Origin: Pseudomonadota bacterium | GTDB lineage: Bacteria > Pseudomonadota > Alphaproteobacteria > Azospirillales > Azospirillaceae | Assembly (NCBI GenBank): GCA_023411035.1 | Contig: JAEYPE010000106.1 | Span: 1 to 32,472 of the forward strand | Reading direction: 5' to 3' | Length of the DNA: 32,472 nt | Shown: piece by piece, positions 7,789-16,193 of the stretch | Layout of the letters: every line of letters starts with the position of its first letter | Position numbering within the stretch: the first letter of the stretch is position 1 | Made by a program: the position numbers and the translations under genes | The notes under the pieces: model-generated | What the model saw: only the letters and a program-made list of their open reading frames with translations | Told to the model about the DNA's origin: nothing | Databases searched by the model: none

Positions 7789-8149
7789 GAATCGGGTCTG
7801 CGGGTTCTCACCCCCTACTCAGTATTCTTTTTAAGAAGAGAAAGGAAGAAGGGGTGGTGGAAGCCTGTGGAAAACGGGAATCCCCGCTTTGCGCGGAATC
7901 GTCCACAGGCGGGACGGCGGCCTGTGGACGATTCGGGGATTCTGTGGACGACTCCGGACGCTTCCTCCGGAAATGGCGGAAATGCTATATCGGGAAGCAT
8001 GGGAATCCCGTGGATAACATGGTCCGCGCGAGTCATTGTTCCCATGTTCCGGACAGGACGCGCGGATTGTCCCGAAGGGGGCGCCAGCGGGGGCGACGAG
8101 TCCCGCCCTGGGGGACAGAATCCAGGAGATCCCCGTTGTCCACAGAATC
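7789..8149. promoter_or_regulatory. Cluster of 11 GANTC (CcrM-type) methylation sites in oriC
   Basis: GANTC occurs at 7789, 7878, 7896, 7930, 7938, 7950, 8003, 8030, 8098, 8118 and 8145. About one would be expected in this length at this base composition. CcrM methylates GANTC in alphaproteobacteria, and hemimethylation after fork passage can affect nearby promoters. Several sites touch DnaA-box-like sequences: 7896 and 7930 overlap them, while 7938 and 7950 overlap or abut the 7943-7951 box. Confidence 0.7.
7818..7852. other. AT-rich tract, candidate DNA unwinding element
   Basis: About 66% A+T, including a run of five T and a purine-rich AAGAAGAGAAAGGAAGAA stretch. It sits at the hemE edge of the origin region, 14 bp from the first DnaA-like box. 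An unwinding element beside the box cluster is expected in bacterial origins; the assignment rests on composition and position only. Confidence 0.5.
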
Positions 8150-8181
8150 GGGCCGGGTTCTCCACAACGCATTGGGGACGG

Positions 8182-9021
8182 ATGAAACAGTTCCACCTGC
8201 ATCTTGTGTCGGACGCGACCGGTGAGACGATCAACAGCGTCGCCCGCGCCTGCGTGATCCAGTTCGACGACGTTCGCCCGGTCGAGCACTTCTGGAATCT
8301 CGTGCGGACCGACCGTCAGCTCGACATGGTTCTGGAAGGCGTCCAGGAGAATCGCGGCCTCGTCATGTTCACTCTGGTGGACGAGAAGCTGCGCCGCCGG
8401 CTCCAGGCCTTCTGCCGCGAGGTGCAGGTGCCCTGCATCCCGGTGCTCGCTCCCCTGATCAACGCGCTGGCCGCCTTCCTGGGCGTGGAATCGCAGCGCC
8501 AGCCGGGACGCCAGCACGCGCTGGATGCCGAGTATTTCGGGCGCATGGACGCGATGGACTTCGCGCTGGCGCACGACGACGGCCAGTCGAGCTGGGACCT
8601 GCACGAGGCCGACGTGATCCTGATGGGCGTGTCGCGCACCTCGAAGACGCCGACCTGCATCTATCTGGCGAACCGCGGCATCAAGGCGGCGAACATCCCG
8701 ATCGTTCCCGGATGCCCCCTGCCGCCGGAGATCGAAAAGCTGACCCGGCCCCTGGTCGTCGGCCTGACCAAGGACCCGGACCGTCTGGTGCAGATCCGAC
8801 GCAACCGGCTGAAGCTGCTGAATCAGAACGAGTCCTCCACCTACGTCGATCCGGAGGTGGTGCGGGCCGAGGTGACCGACGCGCGGCGCATGTTCACCCG
8901 GCGCGGCTGGCCGGTGATCGACGTGTCCCGCCGCTCCATCGAGGAGACGGCGGCGGAGATCATGATGCTGCTGGCCCGCCGCCAAGCCGGCGGCCTTCCC
9001 CCGGAAGGGTCGGCGACGTGA
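8182..9021 (+). CDS. ppsR: PEP synthase / PPDK regulatory kinase-phosphorylase (DUF299)
   Basis: 279 aa from ATG 8182. The family is a bifunctional ADP-dependent kinase and Pi-dependent pyrophosphorylase that inactivates and reactivates phosphoenolpyruvate synthase or pyruvate phosphate dikinase. The N-terminus FHLHLVSDATGET is typical. The P-loop GVSRTSKTP (149-157) is the family signature, and IPIVPGCPLP follows. The start is set by this N-terminus; the same frame stays open 148 codons upstream through the origin but encodes nothing family-like there. It is the first gene right of oriC and overlaps maf by 4 bp (GTGA), so translational coupling is likely. Whether the target is PpsA or PpdK cannot be told from this window. 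Confidence 0.93.
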   Translation: MKQFHLHLVSDATGETINSVARACVIQFDDVRPVEHFWNLVRTDRQLDMVLEGVQENRGLVMFTLVDEKLRRRLQAFCREVQVPCIPVLAPLINALAAFLGVESQRQPGRQHALDAEYFGRMDAMDFALAHDDGQSSWDLHEADVILMGVSRTSKTPTCIYLANRGIKAANIPIVPGCPLPPEIEKLTRPLVVGLTKDPDRLVQIRRNRLKLLNQNESSTYVDPEVVRAEVTDARRMFTRRGWPVIDVSRRSIEETAAEIMMLLARRQAGGLPPEGSAT

Positions 9022-9626
9022 GCGGTCGGATTCCCACGGTCGTCCTCGCCTCCGGTTCGCGCACGCGGGCGGAGATGCTGGAGCGCGCCGGGGTGCGCGT
9101 CACGCTTGCCCCCGCCGCGGTGGATGAGGAGGAGATCAAACTGGCCGCCCGTGCCGAGGGCGCTCCGGTGGAGGATGTGGCGGAGGCGCTGGCGGAGCTG
9201 AAGGCGCAGCGCGTCACCCGCAGGCATCCCGGCGCCCTGGTGATCGGCGCCGACCAGATGCTGGAGTGCGAGGGCCGCTGGTTCGACAAGCCCACGGACC
9301 GGGCCGCGGCGCGGGCGCAGTTGCAGGAACTGCGCGGCAGGACGCACCGGCTGGTGAGCTGCGCCGTTGTGGTCCGTGACGGGGAAAGGCTGTGGCACCA
9401 TGTGGACCGCGCCCGTCTGACCATGCGCCCATTCAGTGACGCCTTTCTGGACTCCTATCTGGACGGGGCGGGCGACGACGTGCTGCATTCCGTCGGCGCC
9501 TATCATCTGGAAGGTCTGGGGGCGCAGCTCTTCCACCGGGTGGACGGTGACTTCTTCACGATCCTGGGGCTGCCGCTGCTGCCGCTGCTCGGGTTCCTGC
9601 GGGTGCATGGGGTGATTGCGGAATGA
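9018..9626 (+). CDS. maf: Maf-family nucleotide pyrophosphatase
   Basis: 202 aa, the usual Maf length. Maf proteins hydrolyse non-canonical or modified nucleoside triphosphates and have been linked to septum control. VVLASGSRTRAEML (8-21) is the conserved N-terminal substrate loop, EEE follows at about 38, and ALVIGADQMLECEG carries the conserved Asp of the active site. The start is GTG 9018, overlapping the ppsR stop (GTGA), and its stop overlaps the aroE start (ATGA), so ppsR-maf-aroE look like one coupled operon. The common SxSPRR loop reads SGSRTRAE here, a variant seen in alphaproteobacterial copies. Which Maf subfamily, and so which substrate, is not clear. Confidence 0.9.
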   Translation: MSGRIPTVVLASGSRTRAEMLERAGVRVTLAPAAVDEEEIKLAARAEGAPVEDVAEALAELKAQRVTRRHPGALVIGADQMLECEGRWFDKPTDRAAARAQLQELRGRTHRLVSCAVVVRDGERLWHHVDRARLTMRPFSDAFLDSYLDGAGDDVLHSVGAYHLEGLGAQLFHRVDGDFFTILGLPLLPLLGFLRVHGVIAE

Positions 9627-10462
9627 CGATCAGCGGCAAGGCAAAGCTGGCCGGCGTGATGGGATGGCCGGTCGGGCATTCGCGCTCGCCCCGGCTGCAT
9701 GGCTATTGGCTGGAGCACTACGGCATCGACGGCGCCTATGTGCCGCTGGCGGTTCCCCCCGACCGGATCGAGCAGGCCATCCGCGCCCTGCCGGCGCTGG
9801 GCTTCCGCGGCTGCAACGTGACGGTTCCGCACAAGGAGGCCGCCTACCGCACGGTGGACCGGCTGGACGCCACCGCGAAACGGATGGGTGCCGTGAACAC
9901 CATCGTGGTCGGCGAGGACGGGTTGCTGGAAGGCCGCAACACCGACGGTTTCGGCTTCATCGAGAACCTGAAGAGCGGCGCGCCGGGCTGGACCGCCGCG
10001 GACGGACCCGCATTGGTGATCGGGGCCGGCGGCGCGGCGCGGGCCGTCGTCGCTTCCCTCCTCGACGAGGGCGCACCGCAGGTCTGGCTGGTCAACCGCA
10101 CGCTGGCGCGGGCGGAAGAGTTGGCCAGCGATATTGGCGGCGCCATTGAAGTCGCCGATTGGGTTTCACGTGAAACCCTCCTCGAAGGGGCGGCGCTGGT
10201 GGTGAACACGACGACCCAGGGCATGGCGGGACAGCCGCCGCTGGATCTCGACCTTCGCGCCCTGCCTGGCTCCGCCGTCGTCACGGATATCGTCTACACG
10301 CCCCTGATGACGCCTTTGCTGAGCGCGGCGCAGGCCCGCGGCAATCGCGTGGTGGACGGCATCGGCATGCTCCTCCACCAGGCCCGTCCCGGCTTCGCCG
10401 CCTGGTTCGGCCGGGAGCCGGAGGTGACCGAGGGGTTGAAGGCCGCGGTTCTCCAGGGCTGA
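9623..10462 (+). CDS. aroE: Shikimate dehydrogenase AroE
   Basis: 279 aa. AroE reduces 3-dehydroshikimate to shikimate with NADPH in aromatic amino-acid synthesis. The shikimate-binding segment GHSRSPRLHGYWL (18-30), the catalytic Lys in NVTVPHKEAAY, the catalytic Asp in NTDGFGF and the NADP-binding GAGGAARA motif are present. NGIGMLLHQA is represented by DGIGMLLHQARPGF near the C-terminus. ATG 9623 overlaps the maf stop by 4 bp. Codons for V181-S-R-E-T185 are made by an 18-bp parS-like palindrome, so this stretch of protein may be shaped by ParB binding. coaE begins 10 bp after the stop. Confidence 0.95.
   Translation: MTISGKAKLAGVMGWPVGHSRSPRLHGYWLEHYGIDGAYVPLAVPPDRIEQAIRALPALGFRGCNVTVPHKEAAYRTVDRLDATAKRMGAVNTIVVGEDGLLEGRNTDGFGFIENLKSGAPGWTAADGPALVIGAGGAARAVVASLLDEGAPQVWLVNRTLARAEELASDIGGAIEVADWVSRETLLEGAALVVNTTTQGMAGQPPLDLDLRALPGSAVVTDIVYTPLMTPLLSAAQARGNRVVDGIGMLLHQARPGFAAWFGREPEVTEGLKAAVLQG
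10161..10178. other. parS: parS-like centromere site 3, inside aroE
   Basis: GGGTTTCACGTGAAACCC is an 18-bp perfect palindrome holding the 14-bp parS core GTTTCACGTGAAAC. The outer pair of the 16-bp consensus is G/C instead of T/A, so 14 of 16 positions match. It lies within the aroE coding frame, about 2 kb right of the putative oriC, making it the site closest to the origin. Confidence 0.85.
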
Positions 10463-10471
10463 GGTCTTGCC

Positions 10472-11116
10472 ATGATCGTTCTGGGACTGACCGGCTCCAT
10501 CGGCATGGGCAAGAGCACGGCGGCGCTCATGCTGAAGCGCATGGGCGCGCCGGTCTGCGACAGCGACGCCGTGGTTCATGGGCTGCTGGGGCGCCATGGG
10601 GCTGCCGTGCCGGCCATCGGCGCGGCCTTCCCCGGCGTGGTGGTGGATGGAGTCGTGGACCGGCGGGCGCTGGGCGCGGCGGTGTTCGGCAACCCGGCGG
10701 CGCTGAAGCGGCTGGAAGCGATCCTCCACCCGGCGGTGCAGGCGGCGCAGCGGCGCTTCCTGAAACAGGCCGCCGGACGCCGCGTCCGCGTGGCGGTTCT
10801 CGACATCCCTCTGCTGTTCGAAACCGGCGGGGAGCGGCGGGTGGACCGCACGGTGGTGGTCACCGCCCCCTTCATCGTGCAGAAGTCACGGGTGCTGGCG
10901 CGGCCGGGCATGACGCCGGAGAAGTTCGCCGCTATTCTGGCCCGGCAGATGCCCGACGCGGAGAAGCGGCGGCGTGCCGATTACGTCGTCAACACGGGCG
11001 ATGGGAGGCGGGCCGCAAGGCGGGCGCTGCGCAACATCCTCGCCGACGTGAAACGGCGCCGCGGACGGCAATGGCCGCCGCGGGGATACCAGCCCGGACA
11101 GGTGGTTCATGCGTGA
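10472..11116 (+). CDS. coaE: Dephospho-CoA kinase CoaE
   Basis: 214 aa. CoaE phosphorylates dephospho-CoA in the last step of coenzyme A synthesis. The P-loop GSIGMGKS (8-15) follows a MIVLGLT strand. CDSDAVVHGLL matches the conserved CoaE substrate region, and DIPLLFETGGE is the second signature. The C-terminal RADYVVNTGDG segment is also typical. The start is ATG 10472, 10 bp after aroE. The last codons overlap dnaQ by 8 bp. It ends in a basic tail (KRRRGRQWPPRG) of no known role. It belongs to the ppsR-maf-aroE-coaE-dnaQ cluster found to the right of the origin in many alphaproteobacteria. Confidence 0.94.
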   Translation: MIVLGLTGSIGMGKSTAALMLKRMGAPVCDSDAVVHGLLGRHGAAVPAIGAAFPGVVVDGVVDRRALGAAVFGNPAALKRLEAILHPAVQAAQRRFLKQAAGRRVRVAVLDIPLLFETGGERRVDRTVVVTAPFIVQKSRVLARPGMTPEKFAAILARQMPDAEKRRRADYVVNTGDGRRAARRALRNILADVKRRRGRQWPPRGYQPGQVVHA

Positions 11117-11786
11117 GATCGTCCTCGATACGGAAACGACCGGCTTCAAGCCCGAGGAAGGGCACCGGCTGATCGAAATCGGCTGTGTCGAGCTGCACAA
11201 CCACGTCGCCACCGGCAAGACCTTCCACTGCTACGTCAATCCGGAACGCGACGTGCCGCCGGATGCCGTGGCGGTGCACGGGCTGACCACGGAGTTCCTG
11301 TCCGACAAGCCGCTGTTCAACGACGTGGTGGCGGAGTTCGTGGCCTTCATCGGCGACGCGCCGCTGGTGATCCACAACGCGGCCTTCGACATGCACTTCC
11401 TGAACTGGGAACTCCGGATCGCCGGCTATCCGGTGATGCCGAAGGACCGGGCCATCGACACGCTGCTGATGGCGCGGCAGAAGTTCCCCGGCGCGCCGGC
11501 CACCTTGGACGCGCTGTGCAAGCGCTTCGGCGTGGACAATTCCAGCCGCACCTACCACGGCGCGCTTCTCGACGCCCAGCTTCTGGCCGAGGTGTATCTG
11601 GAGCTTCGCGGCGGACGTCAGGCCGGTCTGGCGCTGGCTTCCGGCCCGGCGGCGGGTGGTCCCGCGGCGACGCGCATCGACCGTCCCTACCGCGCTCCGC
11701 GCCCCCACGCCCCGAGCGAGGAGGAACTGGCGGCTCATGCGGAGCTTCTGAAGAAGCTGAAGAACCCGCTCTGGGCCGCGGAGTAA
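11109..11786 (+). CDS. dnaQ: DNA polymerase III epsilon subunit (proofreading exonuclease)
   Basis: 225 aa. DnaQ is the 3'-5' exonuclease that proofreads within the replicative polymerase core. The DEDDh active site is complete: Asp7 and Glu9 (LDTETTG), Asp94 (HNAAFDMHFL), His150 and Asp155 (YHGALLDAQ). A Gly/Ala/Pro-rich linker (about 175-200) leads to a short C-terminal helix (EELAAHAELLKKL), which in this family contacts the polymerase alpha subunit. ATG 11109 lies inside the end of coaE (8-bp overlap), so translation is probably coupled. It is the last gene of the cluster and ends 83 bp before the convergent quinone oxidoreductase gene. Confidence 0.93.
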   Translation: MREIVLDTETTGFKPEEGHRLIEIGCVELHNHVATGKTFHCYVNPERDVPPDAVAVHGLTTEFLSDKPLFNDVVAEFVAFIGDAPLVIHNAAFDMHFLNWELRIAGYPVMPKDRAIDTLLMARQKFPGAPATLDALCKRFGVDNSSRTYHGALLDAQLLAEVYLELRGGRQAGLALASGPAAGGPAATRIDRPYRAPRPHAPSEEELAAHAELLKKLKNPLWAAE

Positions 11787-11817
11787 AATCCCTTCTCCCC
11801 TCTGTGGAGAGGGTCAG

Positions 11818-11862
11818 GGTGAGGGGGTTGCGCTTGTGCCGGACCTACCGAACCCCCTCACC
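11818..11862. terminator. Inverted repeat between convergent genes, possible bidirectional terminator
   Basis: GGTGAGGGGGTT (11818-11829) and AACCCCCTCACC (11851-11862) are a perfect 12-bp inverted repeat with a 21-nt loop. Just upstream, TTCTCCCC and GGAGAGGG form a smaller imperfect hairpin. The sequence style resembles intergenic palindromic repeats common in high-GC proteobacteria. There is no T-tract, so intrinsic termination is uncertain, but the place between two converging genes fits a 3'-end structure. Confidence 0.6.
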
Positions 11863-11869
11863 ATCTCCC

Positions 11870-12844
11870 TTACGGCAGCAGCACCGTGGAACCCGTCGTC
11901 GCGCGGGACTCCAGCGCCCGATGCGCCTCCGCCGCGTCGCGCAAGGCGAAGGTCTGGCCGACGTTGATGGTCACCCCGCCGGAATGCACCACCTCGAACA
12001 GGTCGGCGGCGCTGTCCATCAGGTCGTCGCGCTTGGCGACGTAACTGAACAGCGTCGGGCGCGTGACGTAGAGCGAGCCCTTGGCCGCGAGAAGCTGAAG
12101 GTCCAGCGGAGGGACCGGGCCGGACGCCGCGCCGAACAGCACCATGAAGCCGCGGGGCCGCAGGCAGTCCAGGCTGTCCATGAAGGTCGTCTTGCCGCCG
12201 CCGTCATAGACCCCCGGCACGCCCTGCCCGTCCGTCAGGTCCTTCACCCGGGTCACGAAGTTCTCGCGGGTGTAGACGATGGGATGGTCGCAGCCGTTGG
12301 CGCGGGCCAGTTCCGCCTTCTCGTCGCTGCTGACCGTGCCGATCACGGTGGCGCCCAGATGCTTCGCCCACTGGCAGAGGATCTGCCCCACCCCCCCCGC
12401 GGCAGCCTGCACCAGGATCGTGTCGCCCGGCTGCACCGCGTAGGTGGAGCGCAGAAGGAACTGGGCGGTCATGCCCTGAAGCAGCATGGCGGCGGCCTGG
12501 CGGTCCTCGATCCAGCTCGGCAGCGGGATCAGCCGGTCGGCGGGGGCGAGGCGGGATTCGGCATAGGCGCCGATCAGCGGCGCATAGCCCACCCGATCAC
12601 CGACCTTCAGCGTCGTCACCTCCGGTCCCACGGCCTCGACCACGCCGGCGCCCTCGGTCCCGATGATGGCGGGGAGCTGTGGCAGCTTGTAGGCGCCGGA
12701 GCGGTGGTAGGTGTCGATGTAGTTCAGCCCGACGGCGGTCTGGCGCAGGCGCACATGGCCGGGGCCGGGCTCGCCCACCTCGATCTCGTCCCAGCGCAGC
12801 GCTTCGGGTCCGCCATACTCGTGGATGCGGATCGCGTGAACCAT
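11870..12844 (-). CDS. qor: NADPH:quinone oxidoreductase (zinc-free medium-chain reductase)
   Basis: 324 aa, the normal length for the quinone oxidoreductase branch of the medium-chain dehydrogenase/reductase family, which reduces quinones or reactive enones using NADPH. The N-terminus MVHAIRIHEYGGPEAL and the substrate-side segment LNYIDTYHRSGAY are typical of QOR. The nucleotide-binding motif AAAGGVG is at 147-153. The zinc-binding Cys cluster of alcohol dehydrogenases is absent, as expected. It points leftward, opposite to the ppsR-dnaQ cluster and against the likely fork direction. It ends facing dnaQ; upstream lie ogt and the DUF255 gene on the same strand, 22 bp away. Confidence 0.9.
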   Translation of the reverse strand: MVHAIRIHEYGGPEALRWDEIEVGEPGPGHVRLRQTAVGLNYIDTYHRSGAYKLPQLPAIIGTEGAGVVEAVGPEVTTLKVGDRVGYAPLIGAYAESRLAPADRLIPLPSWIEDRQAAAMLLQGMTAQFLLRSTYAVQPGDTILVQAAAGGVGQILCQWAKHLGATVIGTVSSDEKAELARANGCDHPIVYTRENFVTRVKDLTDGQGVPGVYDGGGKTTFMDSLDCLRPRGFMVLFGAASGPVPPLDLQLLAAKGSLYVTRPTLFSYVAKRDDLMDSAADLFEVVHSGGVTINVGQTFALRDAAEAHRALESRATTGSTVLLP

Positions 12845-12866
12845 GATGGTCGGTCCCTCCCCTTAA

Positions 12867-13388
12867 TTATAGAAGCTGAAGCTCCAGCGTATCGGTCGCC
12901 TTTCTGTCTGTCACCGGCCCCTGTGAAAGCCGGTACCGACGCTCGTGGCGGAGCAGCCAATCCTTGGTCTGCAAGCCGCCTGAACCGGAATAGCCGCCGG
13001 GCGACCCGCCGCCCCCGACGATGCGGTGGCACGGAATGATGACCGGAATCGGGTTGGCGCCGCAGGCCCCGCCCACGGCCCGCGGAGCGGTGTCCAGCAT
13101 CCGGGCGACGTCGCCGTAGGTGAGGACTCCGCCATAGGGGATAGCCTGCATCGCCGCCCAGACCTTTTGCCGGAAGGCCGTCCCGCGCGGCGCCAGCGGC
13201 AGGTCGAAATCCAACCGGGTCCCGGCGAAATAGTCGCGGAGTTGGCATGCCGCCTCCTCCAGCACGGGGTCCGGCGCGTCCTCCCCCAGCCGTCCCCAGT
13301 CGAGCGCGACGATGGCGCCGCCCGCGCTGGTGACGGTCAGCAGGCCCAGCGGGCTGTCGACGGTCAAGCTCCCGGTCGGCGTCGCCAT
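12867..13388 (-). CDS. ogt: Methylated-DNA--protein-cysteine methyltransferase
   Basis: 173 aa. The protein removes alkyl groups from O6-alkylguanine by transferring them to its own cysteine. The active-site motif PCHRI is complete, with Cys120 as acceptor. FRQKVWAAMQAIPYGGVLTYGDVA is the DNA-binding helix-turn-helix region, and GGYSGSGGLQTKDWLL is the conserved C-terminal segment. Two starts are possible. ATG 13397 overlaps the upstream stop (ATGA) but has its GGAG with no spacing; ATG 13388 has the same GGAG nine bases upstream, so 13388 is preferred. It follows the DUF255 gene directly, likely in one unit. The final segment after LSQGPVTD is not family-typical. Confidence 0.92.
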   Translation of the reverse strand: MATPTGSLTVDSPLGLLTVTSAGGAIVALDWGRLGEDAPDPVLEEAACQLRDYFAGTRLDFDLPLAPRGTAFRQKVWAAMQAIPYGGVLTYGDVARMLDTAPRAVGGACGANPIPVIIPCHRIVGGGGSPGGYSGSGGLQTKDWLLRHERRYRLSQGPVTDRKATDTLELQLL

Positions 13389-13393
13389 GGCGG

Positions 13394-15412
<2,019 letters not shown>

Positions 15413-15566
15413 GATGGGCGTTTCCGGTCTGTGGCGTGTTTGGGAATAAACTGGCACGGCGGTGCCGTTGCACCAGGGCTTCCTATCTGTATAGTGGGGC
15501 ATGAGCCGAAGCGGCGCTCAACCCTTTATTTCCTGCGTACCGCGCGCTTTTCAGGGGAATGGGGCC

Positions 15567-15818
15567 ATGAAGATCACCATCGACATCGACTGCACACCCG
15601 AAGAGGCGCGCCACTTCCTGGGCCTGCCCGACGTGAAGCCCATGCAGGACGTCATGATGCAGGAAATCCAGGAACGGATGCGGGCCTCCCTGCTGGCCAT
15701 GGACCCGGAAACGATGATGAAGACGTGGCTGCCGGCGGGAATGCAGGGGATGGAGCAGCTTCAGAAAATGTTTTGGTCCCAGATGGCCGCCGCCATGGGA
15801 CAGGATGGACGCAAGTGA
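15567..15818 (+). CDS. DUF6489-like small protein, copy 2
   Basis: 83 aa, of unknown function. It starts MKITIDIDCTPEEARHFLGLP and continues with a Met- and Gln-rich helical region containing MMKTW. It is homologous to the 75-aa protein at 1518-1745, mainly over the first 25 residues and the MKTW segment, with a longer C-terminal tail (FWSQMAAAMGQDGRK). No signal peptide or membrane helix is seen. ATG 15567 is preceded by AGGGGAATGGGG. Its stop overlaps the ferredoxin GTG start by 4 bp (GTGA), so the two are likely translated together, with mnmE next. It differs from copy 1 in having a ferredoxin gene between it and mnmE and no parS in front. Confidence 0.82.
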   Translation: MKITIDIDCTPEEARHFLGLPDVKPMQDVMMQEIQERMRASLLAMDPETMMKTWLPAGMQGMEQLQKMFWSQMAAAMGQDGRK

Positions 15819-16174
15819 CCGATCCGAAGCCTTACTTCGAAGCCCACGTTTTCTCCTGCACCAACCGACGTCCCGACGGGCACAAGCGCGGCTCCTGCGC
15901 CGCCCGAGGTTCCGAAAAGCTCCGCGACTACATGAAGGCCCGCGCCCGCGAACTGGGTCTGGACGGCCGGGTGCGGATCAACGCCGCCGGCTGCCTGGAC
16001 CGCTGCGAGTTGGGGCCGGTGCTGGTCATCTATCCGGAGGGGGTTTGGTACACTTACAACACCTTCGCCGACGTGGACGCGATTCTGGAGACGCACCTGA
16101 TCGGCGGTGGCCGTGTGGAGCGGCTCATGCTGAAGCCGGAACAAACGGAATTGTTGCCGGAACAGGTCGGTTGA
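15815..16174 (+). CDS. Thioredoxin-like [2Fe-2S] ferredoxin
   Basis: 119 aa. The cysteines fall as C15-X12-C28 and C60-X3-C64, matching the thioredoxin-like (Shethna-type) [2Fe-2S] ferredoxins related to NuoE. The segments HVFSCTNRRPDGHKRGSC, INAAGCLDRCELGPVLVIYPEG and WYTYNTFADVDAILE are characteristic. It should be a soluble electron carrier; its partner is unknown. The GTG start at 15815 overlaps the DUF6489-like stop, and mnmE copy 2 begins 20 bp downstream. MnmG uses FAD and MnmE a folate-derived carbon unit, so an electron carrier beside them is suggestive, but no functional link is established from sequence. Confidence 0.9.
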   Translation: MTDPKPYFEAHVFSCTNRRPDGHKRGSCAARGSEKLRDYMKARARELGLDGRVRINAAGCLDRCELGPVLVIYPEGVWYTYNTFADVDAILETHLIGGGRVERLMLKPEQTELLPEQVG

Positions 16175-16193
16175 TCGTTCCGGACCCGGCACG

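Larger units (their letters stand above)
7767..8181. other. oriC: Putative chromosomal replication origin oriC
   Basis: A non-coding stretch of about 415 bp between divergent hemE and ppsR. It holds seven DnaA-box-like nonamers related to TTATCCACA/TGTGGATAA: 7866-7874 (TGTGGAAAA), 7899-7907 (TCGTCCACA), 7923-7931 and 7943-7951 (both TGTGGACGA), 8009-8017 (CGTGGATAA), 8136-8144 (TTGTCCACA) and 8158-8166 (TTCTCCACA). A tract at 7818-7852 is only about one-third GC in a window that is about two-thirds GC, and is the best candidate for the unwinding element. Eleven GANTC sites also lie here. Genes on either side mostly point outward, and parS sites flank it. Box clustering, gene context and the centromere all agree. 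No TTAA-N7-TTAA CtrA site was seen. Confidence 0.88.

Noticed and set aside
7828..7834. A TTAA in the origin as a CtrA site
   Set aside because: Only one half-site is present; no second TTAA at the required spacing was seen.
7738..8181. Open extension of the ppsR frame upstream through the origin
   Set aside because: It encodes no family-like sequence, and the conserved PpsR N-terminus starts at 8182. The DNA is better explained as oriC.
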